This document shows positions 59,508-64,000 of a DNA stretch of 64,000 bases, piece after piece. Below the pieces are notes generated by a model that worked only from the letters and a program-made list of their open reading frames with translations, was not told where the DNA came from and did not search any database. The position numbers were made by a program, and so were the translations under genes. The stretch is from NCBI GenBank assembly GCA_017412605.1, contig JAFPWY010000012.1:186001-250000 (forward strand). Direction: 5' to 3'. The DNA comes from Fibrobacter sp. (GTDB taxonomy: Bacteria > Fibrobacterota > Fibrobacteria > Fibrobacterales > Fibrobacteraceae). Positions within the stretch are counted from its first letter, which is position 1; the number at the start of each line of letters is the position of its first letter.

Positions 59508-60612
59508 ATGTTTCAAACTACACACACCGGGCTTATCGAACTGCGCAGCCGCATAGACAAGCTCTGGGGGTATCTTTGACTTAGAGGCGAAGCAAGAAGA
59601 GCTTTACGTCCTCGAAAAGGATTCTAGCGACCCGGACCTGTGGAACGACCAGGAAAAGGCGCAGTCCATGATGAAAAAAATCGGCAACCTGCGTGGCCTC
59701 CTCGAATCTTGGAAGGAGGTTTCGCAGTCGTGTGACGACCTCGCCGAACTGTACGAGATGTCCAAGGACGAGGAATCTGCCGACCTCACTGCCTCCATTG
59801 AATCAGACATCGCCGCCCTGAAGGCGCGCGTCGAGGAAATGGAATTCAAGAAGATGCTGAACGGGCCGGACGACGCCTGTGCCTGCCTCATGTCCATCCA
59901 CCCGGGTGCGGGCGGTACGGAATCCCAGGATTGGGCGTTGATGTTGTTCCGCATGTACACGCATTTCTTTGAGCGCGAGAACATGGACTTCAAGGTGGTG
60001 GACTTCCAGGAAGCCGAAGACGCCGGCCTCAAGAGCGCGACAATTGAAGTGACTTGCGAGAACGCTTACGGGCTGCTCCGTTCTGAAATCGGGGTACACC
60101 GCCTGGTGCGCATCAGTCCCTTCGACGCGAACGCCCGCCGCCACACTAGCTTCACTGCTGTCTACCTTTATCCCGAGCACGAGGACGTGGAATTCGATTT
60201 GGACATGGCCGATGTGCGCGTGGACACCTACCGTAGTAGCGGTGCCGGTGGCCAGTACATCAACAAGACGGACTCCGCCGTGCGCATGACTCACTTGCCC
60301 ACGGGTATCATGGCGAGCTGCCAGACGGAACGCAGCCAGATCCAGAACCGCGAGACCTGTTACAAGATGCTCAAGACGATGGTCGCCGAGCATTACCGCC
60401 TCGAAGAAGAGGCGAAGCGCGACGCCCGCATGGCCGAGAAGAAGAAGGTCGAGTGGGGTAGCCAGATCCGCAGCTACGTGTTGCAGCCCTACCAGATGGT
60501 GAAGGACTTGCGTACCGGCGTGGAAACGTCCGACACCGCGGGCGTACTCGACGGTAAAATCAAGCCGTTCATCAACGCGTATTTGCTCAGCACCAGCGAA
60601 GCGCAGAAGTAA
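59508..60612 (+). CDS. prfB: Peptide chain release factor 2 with programmed +1 frameshift
   Basis: RF2 ends translation at UGA and UAA. Reading starts at the ATG at 59508 and runs 23 codons to an in-frame TGA at 59577-59579, inside 'gggggtatctttgac', the canonical RF2 frameshift site (internal SD-like run of G, then CTT TGA C). A +1 shift continues in the frame beginning GAC at 59578 ('DLEAKQEELYVLEKD') to 60612, giving about 367 residues. The specificity tripeptide SPF ('ISPFDANARRHTS') and the catalytic 'GAGGQYINKTDSAVR' are present. RF2 level autoregulates by termination at this TGA. An annotation starting at 59668 would miss the N-terminus. Confidence 0.96.
59571..59580 (+). promoter_or_regulatory. 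RF2 programmed +1 frameshift site
   Basis: TATCTTTGAC preceded by five G. The in-frame TGA is 59577-59579 and the new frame starts at 59578. Confidence 0.95.
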
Positions 60613-60654
60613 TCCGCTCGTTCGTCGCGATTCCGAGAAAATTCGCAAAAGAAA

Positions 60655-60682
60655 ATGCCCCGGTTTTGGCCGGGGCGTTTTG
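60655..60682 (+). terminator. Intrinsic terminator of prfB
   Basis: GCCCCGG (60657-60663) and CCGGGGC (60670-60676) with a four-T tail and A-rich 5' flank. Confidence 0.8.
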
Positions 60683-60689
60683 CATAATT

Positions 60690-60735
60690 TTCACAGCTCA
60701 GAGCTCATCGCTCACCGCTCATAGCTCGCCGCTAC
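60690..60735. repeat. GCTCATCGCTC array at the 3' end of the MauE-like gene
   Basis: Words 'gctcagagctcatcgctc', 'accgctcatagctcgccgct' form the same type of array as 2650-2730. It abuts the stop codon of the gene at 60732. Confidence 0.65.
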
Positions 60736-61436
60736 TTGCGCCAGATTCCGATAAGGCTCTTGTTCTTGCGCAGGGCGAGCCACAGCGTGGGCCAGATGAG
60801 AATCAGGTCGCGGATGAGGCTTGTCCAGGCTTCGGCCTTGTCCTGTGCGCCTTCGAGTTCGAAGCAGCCGCAGGTGATGCCGAGGTCATTCCACAGAGCC
60901 CAGGCGAGCGCAATAATAAAGCTCACGAACATCCAGAAGATGGCGAACGCCGATTCCTTCACGAACGGAGTAAAGATCATGGCGAGGCCGAACCACAGTT
61001 CGAACTGCGGGTACACCAGTGCGAAGAAGTTGTTCACGAAGTCGAGGTGCAGTGCCGAGAAGAACTGGTATTGTGCCACCAGTGTTGCGAACTGGTGCGG
61101 GTCCTGAATCTTGAAAATCGAGGCGAAGATGAACATGCCGCCAATGCCGATGCGGCAGAGGGTTTCGAGTGCGCGGATGGTGAAGTCCTTCTGCAGCTTG
61201 AATGCGGGAATGATGAGGATACCGCAGGCGATGCAAGCACCGACACCTACGTGGATGTTGTAGCGGTAGGCCTTCGGCCATATTTTGATGAGCCAGTCCT
61301 GGTCGGTAAATGTGAGGAAGGTCTCGGGGAAACTGATTTCGGCGACGCCCACGGCGACAAGGAAACTTGCAACGAGGAGAATCACGCCTGCGATAATAGA
61401 GCGCTTGAGGTTCTGTTTTTCAAAGCATTCGATCAT
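60732..61436 (-). CDS. MauE/DoxX-family redox-associated membrane protein
   Basis: This 234-residue inner membrane protein has about six helices and the DoxX/MauE core 'RIGIGGMFIFASIFKIQDPHQFATLVAQYQFF' followed by 'PQFELWFGLAMIF'. A late cytosolic or periplasmic loop 'WNDLGITCGCFELEG' carries the CxC pair typical of MauE-like proteins linked to disulfide or thiol chemistry. The exact function is unknown. It is 10 bp downstream of a small membrane protein gene on the same strand, and the two form an operon. Confidence 0.87.
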   Translation of the reverse strand: MIECFEKQNLKRSIIAGVILLVASFLVAVGVAEISFPETFLTFTDQDWLIKIWPKAYRYNIHVGVGACIACGILIIPAFKLQKDFTIRALETLCRIGIGGMFIFASIFKIQDPHQFATLVAQYQFFSALHLDFVNNFFALVYPQFELWFGLAMIFTPFVKESAFAIFWMFVSFIIALAWALWNDLGITCGCFELEGAQDKAEAWTSLIRDLILIWPTLWLALRKNKSLIGIWRK

Positions 61437-61446
61437 TGTCCGCCCC

Positions 61447-61641
61447 CTACAGGATATCCGCCGGTTTTTCCATCACGTCTTGCGTGCCGATCCAGTCGAC
61501 GGACTTGTCGTCGCTTACGCGGATGTTGTTGACGATGGCGAGAATGATGCAGAAGGCTGCAATGCCGAGAAGCACAATCCAGTTCAATGATTTAAGATAA
61601 TCAAGGGTGCATTTATAAAATTTTTGAACGAGTTCTTTCAT
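61447..61641 (-). CDS. Small membrane protein, partner of the MauE-like protein
   Basis: The ATG at 61641 gives a 64-residue protein with one membrane helix ('LNWIVLLGIAAFCIILAIV') and a short C-terminal tail 'SDDKSVDWIGTQDVMEKPADIL'. The tail looks like the start of a rhodanese-type fold but is too short to be one. A T-tract/TATATT box ends only seven bases before this ATG. An upstream start at 61695 would lie inside the metG terminator and is rejected. Function unknown. Confidence 0.72.
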   Translation of the reverse strand: MKELVQKFYKCTLDYLKSLNWIVLLGIAAFCIILAIVNNIRVSDDKSVDWIGTQDVMEKPADIL

Positions 61642-61648
61642 GTTGCCC

Positions 61649-61661
61649 AATATACAAAAAA
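61649..61661 (-). promoter_or_regulatory. T-tract/TATATT promoter fused to the metG terminator tail
   Basis: Minus strand reads T-tract, G, TATATT (61649-61654). The box ends seven bases before the ATG at 61641. The T-tract is the tail of the hairpin at 61661-61688. Confidence 0.5.
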
Positions 61662-61688
61662 ACAGGGCCCGCCAAGGCTGGTCCTGTT
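61654..61688 (-). terminator. Intrinsic terminator of metG
   Basis: AACAGG-CC and GG-CCTGTT arms around an eight-base loop, followed on the minus strand by a T-tract, 30 bp behind the metG stop. Confidence 0.8.
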
Positions 61689-61718
61689 GATTCAAAAACG
61701 TTTCTACGTTGTTATCGC

Positions 61719-63791
61719 TTAGTGGACGCCGTTGCCGTCGGCCACGTCGCAGGTCACGGGCTTGCCGTTCACTTCGAGAGCGAGTGCATCGCAGAACACC
61801 GCGCCACCCTTGACGGAGAGCGCAATCTTCTCGAAATCCTTCACCTTGAGTTCGCGGGGCTCGCTCGGGGCGACACCCTTGAACAGGGCGCGGTCACCGG
61901 GCTTCGCGTCGTCGGGGACGCTCACGAGCTTGCAGGTGTGCGCTTCGGCGTCGAGGTCGCCAGCAAAGAGCATGCCCTGGCTCATGATGCCGCGCAGTGC
62001 GCTTGGCTTGAGGTTTGCGAACAAGAGAATCTTCTTGTCCTGGAGTTCTTCGGCCTTGTAGCTGTTCTTGAGGCCGCTGCAGATGGTGCGGAGTTCGCCT
62101 TCGCCGGCATCGATCTTGAGTACGTAGAGGCTCGTGGCGTCCGGATGGTCGGCTACTTCCTTAATCTGGGCCACGCGCATGTCCATGGCGGCGGGCACGT
62201 CGGCGGCCGTCAGGGGCTTGTTCTGCTTGGGCTTCTGCTGCGGTTCGGGCTTCTTGACTTCTTCGTCGATGCGCGGGAAGAGCGGCTTGCCTTCGCCGAA
62301 CACTTCGCCACCCTTCAAGATACCCCAGACGAGGTCGTTCTGGTCGGTGAACTTGCTGCCGAGCATGGCGAGGCCTTCCTGGGCCTTGGTCGGGATGACC
62401 GGCCACAGCAGGCACAGCGAGAGGCGCACGGCTTCGGCGGAGACGAAGAGCACGGTCGCGAGTTCGTCCTTCAGGGCGGGGTCCTTCGCGAGCTTCCACG
62501 GGGCCTTGACTTCGAGGTAGCGGTTCACGCTGCGCACGAGCGTCATGATTTCGTCGATGACCTGCGAGAGCTTGACTTGCGGCACCCATTCCATGACGTT
62601 CGTAATGACGCGCTTGGCAATCGTGATGACTTCGTTTGCGGCGTCATCCAGCGGGGCGGCAATAGCGGGGAGCTTGCCTTCGAAGTTGTTGAGCACCAGG
62701 CGGTGTACGCGGTTCAAAACGTTGCCGAGGTCGTTCGCGAGGTCGCTGTTGATGCGGCGGACAAAACCGTCGTGCGTGAAGTTCGCGTCCTGGCCCACGA
62801 CCATCGCCGAGGCGAGGAAGTAACGGAAGGCGTCCACGCCGTATTTTTCCATGTAGTCCATGGGGTTCACCACGTTGCCTGCGGACTTGCTCATCTTGTC
62901 GCCACCATTCACGAGCCACCAGCCGTGGGCGAGGATGTGCTTCGGGAGCGGAATGTCGAGAGCCATAAGCATCGTCGGCCAGTAAACGCTGTGCGTCGTC
63001 AAAATGTCCTTGCCGATGAGGTGGTAGGTGGCAGGCCAAATCGGCGTGCCGTCCTTGTAAGTCTTGTGGAAAGCGGTCGAGGCGCTCACGTAGTTGAGCA
63101 GAGCGTCGAACCACACGTAGGTCACGTAGTCCTCGTCGAACGGCAGCGGGATGCCCCAGCTGAGGCGCGCCTTCGGGCGGCTGATGCAGAGGTCGTTCAG
63201 CGGCTGGCGCAGGAATCCGCGGATTTCGTTCCAGCGGTAGTCCGGCACGATCCAGTCCTTGTGGCTTTCGAGGTAGTCAATCAGCTTTTGCTGGTAGGAA
63301 CCCATCTTGAAGAAGTAGTTCTTTTCCTTGAGCCATTCCACCGGGCGGTGGCTGATGGGGTCGCACTTGTTCTCGTCGAGTTCGTCTTCGCCGAAGAAGC
63401 GTTCCTCGCCAACGGAGTACCAGCCTTCGTATTCCTTGGAATAAATTTCGCCCTTGTCCCAGAGCTTCTGGAGGCATTCCTGCACGTAGGCCTTGTGTTC
63501 GGGCATCGTGGTGCGGATAAAGAAGTCGTTCTCGATATCCATCTTTTTCCACAGGTCTTCGAAGCGGTGGTAGTATTCGTCCACGTGCTCCTGCGGGGAG
63601 ACTTCGCGCTTGGCGGCGGCGCGCTGCACCTTCTGGCCGTGTTCGTCCGTACCGGTCAAAAAGAATGTCTGGTAGCCGATAATCTTGTGGAAGCGGGTGA
63701 GGATGTCCGCAAGGACAGTGGTGTAGGAGTGCCCGATATGCGGGGCGTCGTTAACATAGTAAATAGGTGTTGTTACGTAAAAATTCTTCAT
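61719..63791 (-). CDS. metG: Methionyl-tRNA synthetase
   Basis: This 690-residue class I synthetase charges tRNA-Met, including the initiator encoded at 10771-10843. It has the HIGH motif as 'DAPHIGHSY' (residues 18-21), the KMSKS loop as 'GDKMSKSAGNVV' (about residue 300), an anticodon-binding helical domain, and a C-terminal Trbp111-type tRNA-binding OB domain ('MRVAQIKEVADHPDATSLYVLKID', 'SQGMLFAGDL'). The connective insert 'GWYSVGEERFFGEDELDENKCDPISHRPVEW' keeps a single Cys, so the zinc knuckle of many bacterial enzymes is absent. The ATG at 63791 matches family starts; twelve extra residues upstream are not needed. Confidence 0.97.
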   Translation of the reverse strand: MKNFYVTTPIYYVNDAPHIGHSYTTVLADILTRFHKIIGYQTFFLTGTDEHGQKVQRAAAKREVSPQEHVDEYYHRFEDLWKKMDIENDFFIRTTMPEHKAYVQECLQKLWDKGEIYSKEYEGWYSVGEERFFGEDELDENKCDPISHRPVEWLKEKNYFFKMGSYQQKLIDYLESHKDWIVPDYRWNEIRGFLRQPLNDLCISRPKARLSWGIPLPFDEDYVTYVWFDALLNYVSASTAFHKTYKDGTPIWPATYHLIGKDILTTHSVYWPTMLMALDIPLPKHILAHGWWLVNGGDKMSKSAGNVVNPMDYMEKYGVDAFRYFLASAMVVGQDANFTHDGFVRRINSDLANDLGNVLNRVHRLVLNNFEGKLPAIAAPLDDAANEVITIAKRVITNVMEWVPQVKLSQVIDEIMTLVRSVNRYLEVKAPWKLAKDPALKDELATVLFVSAEAVRLSLCLLWPVIPTKAQEGLAMLGSKFTDQNDLVWGILKGGEVFGEGKPLFPRIDEEVKKPEPQQKPKQNKPLTAADVPAAMDMRVAQIKEVADHPDATSLYVLKIDAGEGELRTICSGLKNSYKAEELQDKKILLFANLKPSALRGIMSQGMLFAGDLDAEAHTCKLVSVPDDAKPGDRALFKGVAPSEPRELKVKDFEKIALSVKGGAVFCDALALEVNGKPVTCDVADGNGVH

Positions 63792-63893
63792 GTGCCCAAA
63801 TTTAGTAAAAGCAAGGCCGAGCCGCATAGAAAAGCGTTTCGCAGTAACGCTATTTGTGAAATAATTGTATTATTGAACACGATGGAGTAATTT

Positions 63894-64000
63894 ATGGTTA
63901 AGCGTTTTGGATCTTTCCTTTCTTTTGCATTCTTTTCTCTGGCCATATTTTTTTCCGCTTGCGGAGATGATGATTCCTCCGCCATTGCCGTGGACTTGGG
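63894..64000 (+). CDS. Partial lipoprotein with C-G-D-D motif, cut by the window end
   Basis: An ATG at 63894 with GGAG seven bases upstream opens a lipoprotein signal: basic start 'MVKRFGSF', hydrophobic core 'LSFAFFSLAIFF', lipobox 'FSAC', then 'CGDDDSSAIAVDL' up to the window edge (35 residues). The mature protein cannot be assigned. The C-G-D-D start matches the lipoproteins at 35330 and 41137 and suggests another surface lipoprotein, possibly with a FISUMP domain. Confidence 0.75.
   Translation, partial: MVKRFGSFLSFAFFSLAIFFSACGDDDSSAIAVDL

Noticed and set aside
59668-60612. prfB starting at the ATG at 59668
   Set aside because: The conserved frameshift site and upstream frame show that the gene begins at 59508.
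61722-63890. A 722-residue open frame antisense to metG
   Set aside because: Composition is Val/His/Glu/Ala-rich from reversed codons, with no domain. The metG motifs on the other strand are unambiguous.

Overview
The window reads as a chromosomal segment of a Fibrobacter species (phylum Fibrobacterota, rumen or gut fibre degrader), about half GC. The reasons are two lipoproteins with the 'Fibrobacter succinogenes major paralogous' (FISUMP) type domain, several lipoproteins that begin C-G-D-D after the lipobox, a GH43 arabinan hydrolase with a strongly basic C-terminus, a PL1 pectate lyase with a C-terminal sorting-like domain, a GH94 phosphorylase, a GTP-type PEP carboxykinase, and the futalosine menaquinone pathway. 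The genus assignment is an inference from these families; no 16S rRNA is present.

Layout. 1-5.3 kb: a tandem-wHTH GntR/LacI-like regulator, a membrane-anchored coiled-coil protein, a four-helix-bundle (S23-type) protein bracketed by low-complexity repeats, and a nfeD-floA membrane pair. 5.4-15.5 kb: a large hybrid histidine kinase, mqnE, initiator tRNA-Met, and a minus-strand run of MBL hydrolase, trmB, recN and pgsA. 15.5-22.2 kb: lipoproteins, xthA, a PotD-like binding protein, a DUF4230 protein, and the operon DUF4321-gatA-outer membrane protein. 22.3-26.9 kb: smc and an EamA transporter whose first codons lie in a palindromic repeat mosaic.

26.9-30.9 kb is the most accessory-looking stretch. 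It is more AT-rich and holds a KilA-N protein, a small antitoxin-like protein, and a single-chain DNA methyltransferase that may be a Type IIG restriction enzyme, lying between inverted copies of a GC-rich repeat. 30.9-43.9 kb returns to carbohydrate and surface functions: GH43, tRNA-Lys, an outer membrane protein, sugar nucleotidyltransferase, a repeat lipoprotein, glgC, pckG, a UDP-glucuronate epimerase and two FISUMP-type lipoproteins.

44.2-50.8 kb is a compact plus-strand operon: an MglA-type GTPase with a Pro/Ser-rich tail, an MglB/roadblock protein, a DUF2914-like membrane protein, a 957-residue outer membrane protein, an Omp85-like protein, and perhaps a small zinc-ribbon membrane protein. 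It links a cytoplasmic polarity switch to outer membrane proteins and is the best candidate for a poorly described system. 50.9-64 kb: pectate lyase, metK, a Nif3-like protein, a PadR regulator, GH94 phosphorylase, a structured intergenic region, a SurA/PpiC-like foldase, prfB with its programmed +1 frameshift, a MauE/DoxX pair, metG, and the start of another C-G-D-D lipoprotein cut by the window edge.

Two themes cut across the window. First, many genes and the initiator tRNA are preceded by a T-tract joined to a TATATT-like -10 box; three of these T-tracts are also the tails of intrinsic terminators of the preceding gene. Second, short palindromic or iterated repeats lie at gene borders and sometimes contribute coding sequence. 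No CRISPR array, IS element or rRNA was seen.
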